Origin: Pelomonas sp. BJYL3
GTDB taxonomy: Bacteria > Pseudomonadota > Gammaproteobacteria > Burkholderiales > Burkholderiaceae_C
NCBI RefSeq assembly: GCF_027257975.1
Contig: NZ_JANZKX010000004.1
Location: forward strand, 310,001-374,000
Length of the DNA: 64,000 nt
Reading direction: 5' to 3'
Part shown: positions 8,730 to 17,881 of the stretch, one piece after another
Position numbering within the stretch: position 1 is the stretch's first letter
Layout of the letters: the number at the start of each line of letters is the position of its first letter
Program-made: the position numbers and the translations under genes
Notes under the pieces: generated by a model
What the model saw: only the letters and a program-made list of their open reading frames with translations
Told to the model about the DNA's origin: nothing
Databases searched by the model: none

Positions 8730-11615
8730 ATGAACACCACCGAGATCGACTACGGCACGCCCCGCCGCGAATCCGAGCGCGAAGTCACCCTGGAGATCGA
8801 CGGCCACAGCGTCACCGTGCCCGCCGGCACCTCGCTGATGCGCGCGGCCACCGAGGCCGGCGTGATGGTGCCCAAGCTCTGCGCGACCGACAGCCTGGAG
8901 CCCTTCGGCTCCTGCCGCCTGTGCCTCGTGGAGATCGACGGCCGCAAGGGCTTCCCCGCCAGCTGCACCACGCCGGCCGAGGCCGGCATGAAGGTGAAGA
9001 CCCAAAGCCCGAAGCTGCAGCAGCTGCGCAAGGGCGTGATGGAGCTCTACATCTCCGACCACCCGCTGGACTGCCTGACCTGCAGCGCCAACGGCAACTG
9101 CGAGCTGCAGACCCAGGCGGGCGTCGTGGGCCTGCGCGAGGTGCGCTACGGTGTCGGTGAGAAGGCCGGTGCGCACCACTGCGACCTGCCCAAGGACGAG
9201 TCCAACCCCTACTTCACCTTCGACTCCAGCAAGTGCATCGTCTGCAACCGCTGCGTGCGCGCCTGCGAGGAGACGCAGGGCACCTTCGCGCTGACGATCT
9301 CGGGCCGCGGCTTCGAGGCCCGCGTCTCACCGGGCCAGGACCAGCCCTTCATGGAGTCGGACTGCGTGTCCTGCGGCGCCTGCGTGCAGGCCTGCCCCAC
9401 GGCCACGCTGCAAGAGAAGACCGTCATCCAGATCGGCCAGCCCGAGCACAGCGTGATCACCACCTGCGCCTACTGCGGCGTGGGCTGCGCCTTCAAGGCG
9501 GAGATGAAGGGCAGCCAGGTCGTCAACATGGTGCCCTGGAAGGACGGCAAGGCCAACGAGGGCCACAGCTGCATCAAGGGCCGTTTCGCGTGGGGCTATG
9601 CCACGCACCCGGACCGCATCACCAAGCCCATGATCCGCGCCAGCATCCAGGACCCCTGGCAGGAGGTCAGCTGGGAGGTGGCGCTGAACCACGCGGCCAG
9701 CGAGTTCCGCCGCATCCAGGCCAAGCATGGCCGCGATTCCATCGGCGGCATCACCTCCTCCCGCTGCACCAACGAGGAGACCTACCTCGTGCAGAAGCTG
9801 GTGCGCGCGGCCTTCGGCAACAACAACGTCGACACCTGCGCCCGCGTCTGCCACTCGCCCACCGGCTACGGCCTGGGCCAGACCCTGGGCACCTCGGCAG
9901 GCACGCAGACCTTCAAGTCGGTCGAGAAGGCCGACGTCATCATGGTGATCGGCGCCAACCCGAGCGAGGCCCACCCGGTCTTCGGCTCGCGGCTGAAGAA
10001 GCGGCTGCGCGAGGGCGCGAAGCTGATCGTGGTGGACCCGCGCCGCATCGACCTCGTCAAGAGCCCGCACATCCAGGCGGCCCACCACCTGCAGCTCAAG
10101 CCCGGTACCAATGTGGCGGTGATCAGCGCGCTGGCGCATGTCATCGTCACCGAGGGTCTGGTCAACGAGGCCTATGTGGCCGAGCGCTGCGACCCCAAGA
10201 GCTACGCCCAGTGGCGCGATTTCGTGGCCCGCCCCGAGAACTCGCCCGAGGCCCTGGAAGCCGCCAGCGGCGTGCCGGCGGCCGAGGTGCGCGCCGCGGC
10301 GCGGCTCTATGCCACCGGCGGCAATGCGGCCATCTACTACGGCCTGGGCGTCACCGAGCACAGCCAGGGCTCGACCATGGTGATGGGCATCGCCAACCTC
10401 GCCATGGCCACCGGCAACGTGGGCCGCGAGGGCGTGGGCGTGAACCCGCTGCGCGGCCAGAACAATGTGCAGGGCAGCTGCGACATGGGCAGCTTCCCGC
10501 ATGAGCTGCCCGGCTACCGCCACATCAGCGACAGCACCGTGCGCGGCCAGTTCGAGGCCGCCTGGGGCGTGACGCTGAACCCCGAGCCGGGCCTGCGCAT
10601 TCCCAACATGCTCGACGCGGCCCTCTCCGGCAGCTTCAAGGGCCTGTACTGCGAGGGCGAGGACATCGTGCAGTCCGACCCCAACACCCAGCACGTGGCC
10701 GCCGCGATGATGGCCATGGAATGCGTGGTGGTGCAGGACATCTTCCTCAACGAGACCGCCAAGTACGCGCACGTCTTCCTGCCGGGCTCCAGCTTCCTCG
10801 AGAAGGACGGCACCTTCACCAACGCCGAGCGCCGCATCAGCCGCGTTCGCAAGGTCATGCCCCCGCTGGGCGGCTATGCCGACTGGGAGGTGACGGTCAA
10901 GCTGGCCGAGGCCCTGGGCTATCCGATGCACTACCGCAATCCCGAGGAGATCATGCAGGAGATCGCTGCGCTGACCCCGACCTTCGCCGGCGTCAGCTAC
11001 GAGAAGATCGAGCGCCTGGGCAGCGTGCAATGGCCCTGCAACGACAGCACGGACGAAGCCGGCACGGCCATCATGCACGTGGGCAAGTTCGTGCGCGGCC
11101 AGGGTCGCTTCATCATCACCCAGTACGTGCCGACGGACGAGAAGGTCACCCGCAAGTTCCCCCTGCTGCTGACCACCGGCCGCATCCTGAGCCAGTACAA
11201 CGTGGGCGCCCAGACGCGCCGCACCGAGAACAACCAGTGGCACAGCGAGGACGTGCTGGAGATCCATCCGCACGACGCCGAGGAGCGCGGCATCGCCGAG
11301 GGCGACTGGGTGGGCATCCACAGCCGCGCCGGCGAAACCGTGCTGCGCGCCACGGTGACCGAGCGGGTGCAGCCGGGCGTGGTCTACACCACCTTCCATT
11401 TCCCCGAGTCCGGCGCCAACGTCATCACGACCGACAACTCCGACTGGGCCACCAACTGCCCCGAGTACAAGGTGACCGCCGTGCAGGTGATGAAGGTGAT
11501 GCAGGCTCAAGCCCTCTCGCCGTGGCAGAAGGAGTTCAACCGCTTCGATGCCCTGCAGCAGGAGCTGCTGCACGCCGCGCAGCAGCCCGCGGAGGCCGTG
11601 CATGGCGGCAAGTGA
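8730..11615 (+). CDS. fdsA: NAD-dependent formate dehydrogenase catalytic alpha subunit (molybdenum)
   Basis: A 961-residue cytoplasmic subunit that oxidises formate to CO2 at a bis-MGD molybdenum centre. In order: a [2Fe-2S] ferredoxin domain (FGSCRLC, ASC), a NuoG-like His-Cys cluster site (DHPLDCLTC), two [4Fe-4S] sites (CIVCNRCVRAC; CVSCGACVQACP), then the molybdopterin domain beginning CAYCGVGC. The Mo ligand is Cys370 in DTCARVCHSP, so this is the Cys, not the selenocysteine, type. The ATG at 8730 is seven bases from AGGAGG; the ATG at 8724, overlapping the fdsB stop, is too close to it. Confidence 0.95.
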   Translation: MNTTEIDYGTPRRESEREVTLEIDGHSVTVPAGTSLMRAATEAGVMVPKLCATDSLEPFGSCRLCLVEIDGRKGFPASCTTPAEAGMKVKTQSPKLQQLRKGVMELYISDHPLDCLTCSANGNCELQTQAGVVGLREVRYGVGEKAGAHHCDLPKDESNPYFTFDSSKCIVCNRCVRACEETQGTFALTISGRGFEARVSPGQDQPFMESDCVSCGACVQACPTATLQEKTVIQIGQPEHSVITTCAYCGVGCAFKAEMKGSQVVNMVPWKDGKANEGHSCIKGRFAWGYATHPDRITKPMIRASIQDPWQEVSWEVALNHAASEFRRIQAKHGRDSIGGITSSRCTNEETYLVQKLVRAAFGNNNVDTCARVCHSPTGYGLGQTLGTSAGTQTFKSVEKADVIMVIGANPSEAHPVFGSRLKKRLREGAKLIVVDPRRIDLVKSPHIQAAHHLQLKPGTNVAVISALAHVIVTEGLVNEAYVAERCDPKSYAQWRDFVARPENSPEALEAASGVPAAEVRAAARLYATGGNAAIYYGLGVTEHSQGSTMVMGIANLAMATGNVGREGVGVNPLRGQNNVQGSCDMGSFPHELPGYRHISDSTVRGQFEAAWGVTLNPEPGLRIPNMLDAALSGSFKGLYCEGEDIVQSDPNTQHVAAAMMAMECVVVQDIFLNETAKYAHVFLPGSSFLEKDGTFTNAERRISRVRKVMPPLGGYADWEVTVKLAEALGYPMHYRNPEEIMQEIAALTPTFAGVSYEKIERLGSVQWPCNDSTDEAGTAIMHVGKFVRGQGRFIITQYVPTDEKVTRKFPLLLTTGRILSQYNVGAQTRRTENNQWHSEDVLEIHPHDAEERGIAEGDWVGIHSRAGETVLRATVTERVQPGVVYTTFHFPESGANVITTDNSDWATNCPEYKVTAVQVMKVMQAQALSPWQKEFNRFDALQQELLHAAQQPAEAVHGGK

Positions 11616-12495
11616 GGCCCCGATGAAACGCCCGCGCGCCACCGCCACCCCCTCGCTGGACTTCTGCGAGGGCGCCCGCGCGCTGCCGGTGCGTCGCGTG
11701 CGCGGCGGCCACAGCGCGGAGCTGCTGGACTGGGTGGCCGATGAGGTCCCCGTGGCGCTGGAGTACAACGGCGTCAGCCATGCGGTGATGCTGGCCACGC
11801 CCCTGGACCTGGAGGACTTCGCGCTGGGCTTCTCGCTCAGCGAGGGCATCCTGCAGGGGCCGGACGAGCTCTACGGCGTGGAGGAGCAGCCCGGCCCGCA
11901 GGGCATCACGCTGAAACTGGAGATCGCCAGCGGCGCCTTCGCCCGGCTGAAGGAGCGGCGCCGCACCCTGGCCGGCCGCACCGGCTGCGGCCTGTGCGGC
12001 ACCGAGAGCCTGGCCCATGTGGCGCGCGACCTGCCCGCGCTGCCGGCCACAGGGGGTCAGGTCTTGCGTCAGGAGGCCATCGCTCACGCGATGAGCCAGT
12101 TCTGCGAGCAGCAGACCCTGCAGCAGGCCACCGGCGCCGTGCATGCCGCGGCCTGGTGCTCGGCCGACGGCGAGCTGCGCTGGCTGCGCGAGGATGTGGG
12201 CCGGCACAACGCGCTGGACAAGCTCATCGGCGCCCTGGCCCGCATGGGCGTGCAGGCCAGCGAAGGCTTCATCGCCGTGACCAGCCGCGCCAGCTTCGAG
12301 ATGGTGCAGAAGACCGCCATGGCCGGCGTGCCGCTGCTGGCGGCGGTCTCCGCCCCCACCAGCTTCGCCGTGGCCACCGCCACGCAGGCCGGCATGACCC
12401 TGGTCGGCTTCGCGCGTGGCCAGGATCTGGTGGTCTACTGCCACCCCGAACGCCTGGACCTGGGCGCCCAGGGCGCCAGCGCCGCGCCTCACTGA
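11602..12495 (+). CDS. fdhD: Formate dehydrogenase sulfurtransferase FdhD (FdsC)
   Basis: A 297-residue maturation factor that delivers sulfur to the molybdenum cofactor before it enters FdsA. The mobile CxxC pair is present in GRTGCGLCGTES, and the C-terminal SRASFEMVQK and VGRHNALDK blocks are typical. GGAGG at 11591-11595 favours the ATG at 11602, giving a 14-base overlap with fdsA; ATG 11623 is an alternative. A copy of the dispersed 15-bp repeat lies inside the gene at 12053-12067 and encodes GGQVLRQ without breaking the frame. Confidence 0.93.
   Translation: MAASEAPMKRPRATATPSLDFCEGARALPVRRVRGGHSAELLDWVADEVPVALEYNGVSHAVMLATPLDLEDFALGFSLSEGILQGPDELYGVEEQPGPQGITLKLEIASGAFARLKERRRTLAGRTGCGLCGTESLAHVARDLPALPATGGQVLRQEAIAHAMSQFCEQQTLQQATGAVHAAAWCSADGELRWLREDVGRHNALDKLIGALARMGVQASEGFIAVTSRASFEMVQKTAMAGVPLLAAVSAPTSFAVATATQAGMTLVGFARGQDLVVYCHPERLDLGAQGASAAPH
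12053..12067 (+). repeat. Dispersed 15-bp repeat, exact copy inside fdhD
   Basis: GGGGTCAGGTCTTGC in the coding strand of fdhD, in frame as GGQVLRQ. It belongs to the family of copies listed at 28743, 37953, 42297, 44587, 47124, 48392 and 57488. Confidence 0.8.
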
Positions 12496-12514
12496 ACACG
12501 CATCGCGACACACC

Positions 12515-12745
12515 ATGGACATCGCCAAACTCGTCCGCATGGCCAACCAGATCGGCACCTTCTTCCAGGCCATGCCCGACCATGCCGAAGCCCTGGAGGG
12601 CATCGCCCTGCACCTCCAGAAATTCTGGGATCCGCGCATGCGTCGCGAATTCCTCGGCGCCCTGGAAGCGGGGCATGCCGACACCCAGGCCCTGCTACCC
12701 ATCGTGCGGGAAGCGGTGCAGGGACGGCGGGCCGCGCTGGAATGA
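12515..12745 (+). CDS. fdsD: Formate dehydrogenase delta subunit
   Basis: A 76-residue FdsD-type protein (MDIAKLVRMANQIGTFF..., with FWDPRMRREF near the middle). FdsD occurs in the soluble NAD-dependent formate dehydrogenases and is required for or bound to the mature complex. It lies 19 bases after fdhD, giving the gene order G-B-A-fdhD-D known from Cupriavidus necator. It is the last gene of the operon; a convergent gene ends 24 bases later, and no clear terminator hairpin with a T-tract is seen between them. Confidence 0.9.
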   Translation: MDIAKLVRMANQIGTFFQAMPDHAEALEGIALHLQKFWDPRMRREFLGALEAGHADTQALLPIVREAVQGRRAALE

Positions 12746-12769
12746 AGCGGCGGCGGCCCGCGCCGGGGC

Positions 12770-13744
12770 TTACTCGTCCCCGGAGATCAGCACCCAGTTG
12801 AAGGCGCGCGTCAGGTTGACCTGGAAGCCCACCTGGGAGACCCCGTTGTCCAGGAACTCGATGCCCACAGCCTTGCCGGTGCGGGTGCTCGGGCTGGGCA
12901 GGTGGTACTGGGAGGGGACGTAGAACGAGGCGGGCTCCGCCACCGTGACCCGCACCTGCTTGTTCACGTACAGGGTCTGGATGTTGTTCTTCAGGTACAT
13001 GCCCACGTCGATGCCACCGTAGAGGTAGGTGTTGGGCTGGATGGCGTTGACGAAGCCGAACAGGGCCTGCTGCGGCGCGACGTCGAGGATCCTGCCGGAG
13101 AAGGTGCCCGTGGCCAGCGCAATCTGCCCGGCCGCGCCGGCGAGCTTGCCGTTGATGTAGTCCCCCAGCCAGGGCACCCAGCCCAGGGAGTTGTTACAGG
13201 CCGTGCTCTGGCTGGGCTCGAAGGTGACGTTGGCGCCGCTGACGGCGCCGGTGAAGGGGTTGTAGTCCAGGGTGGCGGCGATGGATCCGATGCTCAGCGA
13301 GACCGTGCACTCGAAGCTCACCGGCCCCGAACGCCCGTTGGCCTGGAGCACGACGTCATAGCGCAGACCGTCCATCCTGAAGCGGAGGTTCCCGCCCTGC
13401 AGGCCCGACAGCGAGGCGTTCAAGGTGCCCCGCAGCACGCCGGAGGGGTACTTCATCTGCACCGTGACGTCACTGGACTGCGCCGCCGCGGCCCGCACCG
13501 CATCGTTCAGGGCCCACTGGATGCCCAGGTAGTAGCCCTGCGCCGTGTTGATCAGATTGTTCATCTGCGCCGACTGCGCCAGATCGCCGCCGGCCAGAGG
13601 CGTGCTGCTGCCCTGCCAGGTGGCGGAGGCCGCATAGCTGCTGCCGCTCAAGGAGGACTGGTAGGTGTTGCCGCTGCGGGCCTGGGCGCTGCTGGCGGAC
13701 AGCAGGATGGCCAGGGTGCATCCGATCGCCTGGATCGCTTTCAT
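12770..13744 (-). CDS. Secreted protein of unknown function
   Basis: A 324-residue protein beginning with a clear signal peptide (MKAIQAIGCTLAILLSASSA, cleaved near AQA-RS). The mature part is rich in Ser, Gly and Asn with alternating hydrophobic residues, suggesting a beta-rich fold, and has two Cys, in FECTV and STACNN. GAGGGAGA stands before the ATG at 13744; a longer in-frame ORF to 13888 has no support. I do not recognise a family. Its long divergent upstream region suggests independent regulation. Confidence 0.65.
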   Translation of the reverse strand: MKAIQAIGCTLAILLSASSAQARSGNTYQSSLSGSSYAASATWQGSSTPLAGGDLAQSAQMNNLINTAQGYYLGIQWALNDAVRAAAAQSSDVTVQMKYPSGVLRGTLNASLSGLQGGNLRFRMDGLRYDVVLQANGRSGPVSFECTVSLSIGSIAATLDYNPFTGAVSGANVTFEPSQSTACNNSLGWVPWLGDYINGKLAGAAGQIALATGTFSGRILDVAPQQALFGFVNAIQPNTYLYGGIDVGMYLKNNIQTLYVNKQVRVTVAEPASFYVPSQYHLPSPSTRTGKAVGIEFLDNGVSQVGFQVNLTRAFNWVLISGDE

Positions 13745-14093
13745 GGGTTCTCTCCCTCGTAGTGGATGGGTCTTGCCGTTCGATGACGCGGCCCTTTCGC
13801 AGGGCTCGCGCCGTGGGGTCAGCGGACGGCGCATGAGGCCGCCCGCAGCCGCCGCGCAGGCTAATGCCAGGCAGCGGTGGATCGACACCTGTCAGCTCTG
13901 ACAGCGTCCCGGCTGCGCTCCTGTGACAGCCCTGCCCGCCTCCAGTCGCACCGGCAGCAGCCCATGGAGTGCGCACCCACATCCCACCGGACCCCAGCGA
14001 CCTGGCTTGCATCGCTATGCGCACAGCCCTGCGCGCGAGACCCGCCCACCGCCTGCTAATGGAGGTTCTACACTCCTCGGCCGAGGAGGGAGC
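13745..14093. promoter_or_regulatory. Divergent 349-bp intergenic region
   Basis: It separates the secreted-protein gene (minus) from the next gene (plus). It holds an inverted repeat at 13889-13904 (CTGTCAG, two bases, CTGACAG) with a further CTGTGACAG at 13920-13928, and a possible -10 (CTACACT, about 14068) 20 bases before the GAGGAGGG ribosome-binding site of the gene at 14094. I see no RNA gene in it. Confidence 0.4.
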
Positions 14094-15401
14094 ATGTCAG
14101 GACCACGCCGCTGGATCACCGCACTCGCCCTGCTGAGCCTGGGACTGGCCGCCAGCCTGGGATGGCGGCGGGCGCCTGGCGCGCAGGAGGCGACACCGGT
14201 CCCTCAGGCGGCGGCACAGGCCCCGCAGCGGGCGGCCTTGGTGCAGGCGCTGGCGGCTCAGCGGCAGCCATCGTCCGTGCCGGCGGGACCGGCCAGCGGG
14301 CCGCTCCTGGCAAGTCCGCCTCCGGACGGGCTCTCGGCACGCGCCCGGCGCATGCGCGAGGACTGGTGCGGCTATGGCCTGCCTGAGGCCAACAAGGAGG
14401 AGGAACAGCGCGATGCGCAACGCGACAGGGCGCATGACAGCGAGGAAGCCGAGGATCCCAGCGACGCCGAGCAGGTCCGGGCCCAGGCCCGCGAGCAGGT
14501 GCTGGCCTCATGGATCAGCACCCTGCGCAGCCGCAAGGACCTGCGCGCCCTGGCCATCGCCGACTACCTCGCCGGCGACACGCCCAGCCGCGCTCATCTG
14601 CAGGACCTCGCCCGGCGCAGCACCGACCCCATGGTCACGGTCCTGGCCCTGCAGCGCCCGTGCAAGAGCCAGGCCTGCACTGCCGTCGACGCGGCCCAGT
14701 GGGCCCGCCTGGAACCTGACAACCTGATGGCCTGGATGGCGCAGGCGGGGACGGAGCAGATGCCCTACCTGATCGAGCGCATGGGCCGGGACGCCCGGCG
14801 CAACGAGGACTACCTGCTGCCCCTGAGCCAGACACTGGCCGAGCTGAGCGATGCCACGGCACCCGGCCTGCGCCAGATGGCCGAGCTGGAGCTGATGGTC
14901 GGCATCCTGTCGGCCTGGAACCCGCCCGCCATGAGGCCGGTGCTGGACAGCTGCCAGGCGGCCCGCAGCCAGCCCGTCACGGCCGCGCACTGCGAGCGCA
15001 TCGCCCAGCTGATGTGGGACAGCCCCCATCTTCTGGGCCGTGGCGTGGCCCTGGCCCTCGTGCGCCGCCTGCTGCCGCTCACCCATGCCCAGCGCTCGGA
15101 GTGGGAGCACCGGGCCCTGCGCTTCGAGGGGCTGCTGCAGGCCGACCTGGAGCGCAGCCAGGCCCAGGCCGAGCGCTGGATCCGCAGCCCGGCCCAGGAC
15201 GGCTGCCGTGTCGCCGCCCTCGACCATGCCGAGTTGCGCAGGCGTCTGCGCCTGGGTGAATGGGCCCACGTCCAAGACCTCCAGGCGGCCAGCGGTGAGC
15301 GACTGGAGGTGCTGGCGGCCAAGTACCGCGCCGACCGCAATGGGCGTTCGGTCCTGGACAGCCCGGCGCCCGCCAGCGCCACTGCGTCCCCGGGCCGCTG
15401 A
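14094..15401 (+). CDS. Membrane-anchored or periplasmic protein of unknown function
   Basis: A 435-residue protein. A hydrophobic N-terminal segment (ITALALLSLGLAASLGW) acts as signal or anchor, followed by an Ala/Pro/Gln-rich linker to about residue 75, an acidic, charged stretch (KEEEQRDAQRDRAHDSEEAE) and a helical C-terminal region with many Leu-Ala pairs, possibly repeat-like. Four Cys lie in pairs (PCKSQAC; DSC...HCER). GAGGAGGG at 14083-14090 supports the ATG at 14094. No family was recognised. Confidence 0.65.
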   Translation: MSGPRRWITALALLSLGLAASLGWRRAPGAQEATPVPQAAAQAPQRAALVQALAAQRQPSSVPAGPASGPLLASPPPDGLSARARRMREDWCGYGLPEANKEEEQRDAQRDRAHDSEEAEDPSDAEQVRAQAREQVLASWISTLRSRKDLRALAIADYLAGDTPSRAHLQDLARRSTDPMVTVLALQRPCKSQACTAVDAAQWARLEPDNLMAWMAQAGTEQMPYLIERMGRDARRNEDYLLPLSQTLAELSDATAPGLRQMAELELMVGILSAWNPPAMRPVLDSCQAARSQPVTAAHCERIAQLMWDSPHLLGRGVALALVRRLLPLTHAQRSEWEHRALRFEGLLQADLERSQAQAERWIRSPAQDGCRVAALDHAELRRRLRLGEWAHVQDLQAASGERLEVLAAKYRADRNGRSVLDSPAPASATASPGR

Positions 15402-15568
15402 GGCCGCGATCCCACCCTTGAAGACCCGCTTGCCGGAGCCCGGCCGCGAGCAGCGGGCGCCGCAGCGCCTGCTTCACGATGCCGCGAGCCCTGCTCACTT
15501 CGAGAGCCAGGGCAGCAAAGCCAGGCGCTGAACCCGGGCCGCGTGAGCGCCGCGGCACAATGCCGTCC

Positions 15569-15772
15569 ATGAGTCAAGAAGTCCCTACCGTCCACCTGAC
15601 CCCCGAGGAACGCGACCACCTCTGGTACATGCCCCAGCAGCCCGGCGGTCGCATCGTGCCGGAGCCCATCCAGCAGCGCCTGCAGGACCTGGGCCTGGTG
15701 ACCGCCCCCCTGGCCAACGGCCAGCGCGGCATCACCGTGCTGGGCGACAAGGTCCGGCGTGGCGTGATCTGA
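15569..15772 (+). CDS. Small hypothetical protein
   Basis: A 67-residue soluble protein (MSQEVPTVHLTPEERDHLWY...), probably with a short winged-helix-like C-terminus (IQQRLQDLGLVTAPLANGQRGITVLGDKV resembles the helix-and-hairpin of such domains; this is only an impression). CACAAT at 15556-15561 lies eight bases before the ATG, a pattern shared by many genes here, so a very short leader is likely. An in-frame ATG at 15560 is less likely because it overlaps that box. Confidence 0.6.
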   Translation: MSQEVPTVHLTPEERDHLWYMPQQPGGRIVPEPIQQRLQDLGLVTAPLANGQRGITVLGDKVRRGVI

Positions 15773-15882
15773 GGGCGCCGGGCGGGCGATCGCGGGGCCG
15801 GCGCTATGCTGGGCCCCATCGCTCCCATGGCACGGCAGACCGCCAGGGATGCGGGTCCGGATTCACCCTGGGGAGGGCATGC

Positions 15883-16323
15883 ATGGCACCGGTCAGAAAA
15901 CTTCGATGGGCTGCGGCCGTCACGACGGCTGGCGCACTGGGCCTGGCTGCCCTGCCCGCGCAGGCCTTCATCGACGGTGGTGTCGCCGGTGGCATCGCCG
16001 GGCTCTTCTTGCGCGGGGTGGGCCTCCTCCTGCTGATGGCGCTGGCTGCGGCCTTCGTCCTCGCGCGGCGCGAACCGTCATGGATCCGGCAGCTCCTCGT
16101 GATCAGCCTGACCTTCGGGGTCATGGCCACCGCAGCCGCGGCCCTGGTGCTGGGCCCCCTGGCCTTGATTGCAGGGCTGCTGGTCAGCCTGGCCTCCTTT
16201 GCCGTGCTGGGCGCGGGTATGGCCTTGGTGGCACTCCTTCCTAGCCCCGTCAGTCCGGAGCCGCAGGCCGAGGTACCGCCCCCGGCCGCACCGTCCTCTG
16301 ACGCCCCGCCGCACCGTCCTTGA
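15883..16323 (+). CDS. Small integral membrane protein of unknown function
   Basis: A 146-residue protein with an N-terminal hydrophobic segment that could be a cleaved signal (AAVTTAGALGLAALPAQA) and three further membrane segments (about residues 40-60, 70-92 and 94-115), ending in a Pro/Ala/Ser-rich tail. GGGGAGGGC stands just before the ATG at 15883. No homologous family is recognised; codon use matches the neighbours. Confidence 0.55.
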   Translation: MAPVRKLRWAAAVTTAGALGLAALPAQAFIDGGVAGGIAGLFLRGVGLLLLMALAAAFVLARREPSWIRQLLVISLTFGVMATAAAALVLGPLALIAGLLVSLASFAVLGAGMALVALLPSPVSPEPQAEVPPPAAPSSDAPPHRP

Positions 16324-16411
16324 AATCCAGGGTACAAGTGCGTCCGGCATGCAGCGCCCCGCCGCCTCCGCGGCCTCAGACGCCGCACCAGATCAAGAAC
16401 CGGGAACACCC

Positions 16412-16915
16412 ATGAAGAACCTTTTCAAGACCACCCTCGCCATCGCCACCCTGGGTTTCAGCAGCCTGGGCTTTGCCGCCGACTCGGCGCCCGTCGAGGC
16501 CGCCCGCCTGCTCGACACCCTGAACCTGCAGCGCGTGCTGCAGGAATCCATCGAGACCTCGCTGGACGCCCAGATCCAGCGCCAGCCCAAGCTCGTGCCC
16601 TACCGCGCGGTGATGCTGACGTTCATGGCCAAGTACATGAGCTACGAGGGGCTCAAGGACGAGCTGGTCGACATCTATGCCAAGGAGTTCACCGGCGAGG
16701 AGCTGGCCGCCCTGCGCGAGTTCTACCAGACCCCCGTGGGCCGCAAGGCCATCGAGCGTCTGCCCGCGCTCATGGGGCAGGGCATGCAGATGGGCCAGCG
16801 GCGCGTGCAGGCCCACCTGGGCGAGCTGGAGGACATGATCAAGGCCGAGACCGAGCGCCTGCAATCGCAGCAGCAGTCGCAGCAGCCAGCGCAGCAGCCG
16901 AAGAAGGCGAAGTGA
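16412..16915 (+). CDS. DUF2059-type periplasmic protein
   Basis: A 167-residue protein with a signal peptide (MKNLFKTTLAIATLGFSSLG, cut after FAA). The mature part carries the DUF2059 pattern: a helical region ending YAKEFTGEELAALREFYQTP, then VGRKAIERLP. It ends in a Gln/Ser-rich tail with lysines. Such proteins are exported and of unknown function, often in single copies beside unrelated genes. The ATG at 16412 begins the signal exactly; an in-frame start at 16169 would read through the upstream gene. Confidence 0.75.
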   Translation: MKNLFKTTLAIATLGFSSLGFAADSAPVEAARLLDTLNLQRVLQESIETSLDAQIQRQPKLVPYRAVMLTFMAKYMSYEGLKDELVDIYAKEFTGEELAALREFYQTPVGRKAIERLPALMGQGMQMGQRRVQAHLGELEDMIKAETERLQSQQQSQQPAQQPKKAK

Positions 16916-17019
16916 AGCCGGCCTGAGCGGCGTGCGCTGACCGCGCGGACCGTGAGGCACAGGTCCGATTCCGTCCAGCCCCGGGCGGTCCGGGCGTCTA
17001 GAGTGCAGGCATCCCTTCC

Positions 17020-17043
17020 ACTGCCTGCACTGCCTGCACTGCC
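17020..17043 (+). repeat. 9-bp tandem repeat abutting a start codon
   Basis: ACTGCCTGC occurs twice in tandem followed by a partial third copy (ACTGCC), ending at the base before the ATG at 17044. It occupies the place where a ribosome-binding site would be, and no purine-rich site is seen. A possible -10 (TAGAGT) is at 16999-17004. Confidence 0.7.
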
Positions 17044-17850
17044 ATGAGCACGCCAATTCAAGACTTCCATGCCCTCCACGCCCCCGGCCAGCTGCTGATC
17101 CTGGCCAATGTCTGGGACGCCGGCAGCGCCGTGCTCGCACGGGAGGCCGGCGCCCGCGCCCTGGCCACCAGCAGCGCCGCCCTGGCCTGGTCCCTGGGCC
17201 ATGCCGATGGCGGCCTGCTGCCCCGCCAGGAGCTGCTGGACGCCGTCACCCGCATCCAGCGCGTCAACCCGCTGCCGCTGACGGTGGACATCGAGAACGG
17301 CTACAGCGACGAGCCGGACGCCGTGCTCGCCCTGGTGCAGGAGCTGCTCGCCCGAGGCGTCGTCGGCATCAATCTGGAAGACGGCCTGCAGCCCCCCGCG
17401 CTGATGGAGGCCAAGCTGCGCACGCTGCGCGAGGCCCTGCCGCGCCCGGGTCTGTTCATCAATGCCCGCATCGACACCTACCTGCAGCGCGCACTGCCTC
17501 CCGAGGCACTGGAAGACGAGGCCCGCTCGCGCATGGCACGCTACGCGGCCGCCGGCGCCGACGGCCTCTTCCTGCCCGGGCTGGCCGATCTGGACGTGGC
17601 CCGCCGCCTGGCCGCGTCGACACCGCTGCCGCTGAACCTGATGAGCTGGCCCGGCCTGCCCGGCGCCGACGCCCTGCGCGCGGCCGGCGTGCGCCGCCTC
17701 AGCGCGGGCGCCTCGCTGTTCAAGTCCTGCTACGGCGCCCTGCTGACGGACATGTCCCGCCTGCACGAGCAGGGCGAGTTCGACGGCTGGGCCCACGCCC
17801 TGGACTACGCCCGCACCAACGCGTGGATGAACGCCGCCCGCGGCCGCTGA
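17044..17850 (+). CDS. Isocitrate lyase/PEP mutase family enzyme
   Basis: A 268-residue TIM-barrel enzyme of the isocitrate lyase/phosphoenolpyruvate mutase superfamily, whose members make or break C-C or C-P bonds next to a carboxylate with Mg2+. Visible are LANVWDAGSA at the start, the metal-binding DIENGYSD near residue 80 and GINLEDGL near residue 116. The KKCGH signature of true isocitrate lyases is absent. Members with this pattern are mostly uncharacterised, so substrate and pathway are open. It starts without an obvious ribosome-binding site. Confidence 0.8.
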   Translation: MSTPIQDFHALHAPGQLLILANVWDAGSAVLAREAGARALATSSAALAWSLGHADGGLLPRQELLDAVTRIQRVNPLPLTVDIENGYSDEPDAVLALVQELLARGVVGINLEDGLQPPALMEAKLRTLREALPRPGLFINARIDTYLQRALPPEALEDEARSRMARYAAAGADGLFLPGLADLDVARRLAASTPLPLNLMSWPGLPGADALRAAGVRRLSAGASLFKSCYGALLTDMSRLHEQGEFDGWAHALDYARTNAWMNAARGR

Positions 17851-17881
17851 GCCGCTGAGCCGCTGCATGCCGCCTGCCGCG

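Noticed and set aside
9327-11849. Long open frame of 840 codons on the minus strand opposite fdsA
   Set aside because: fdsA and fdhD are certain on the plus strand; the antisense frame is rich in His, Ala and Gly with no domain, as expected of a shadow in G/C-rich DNA.
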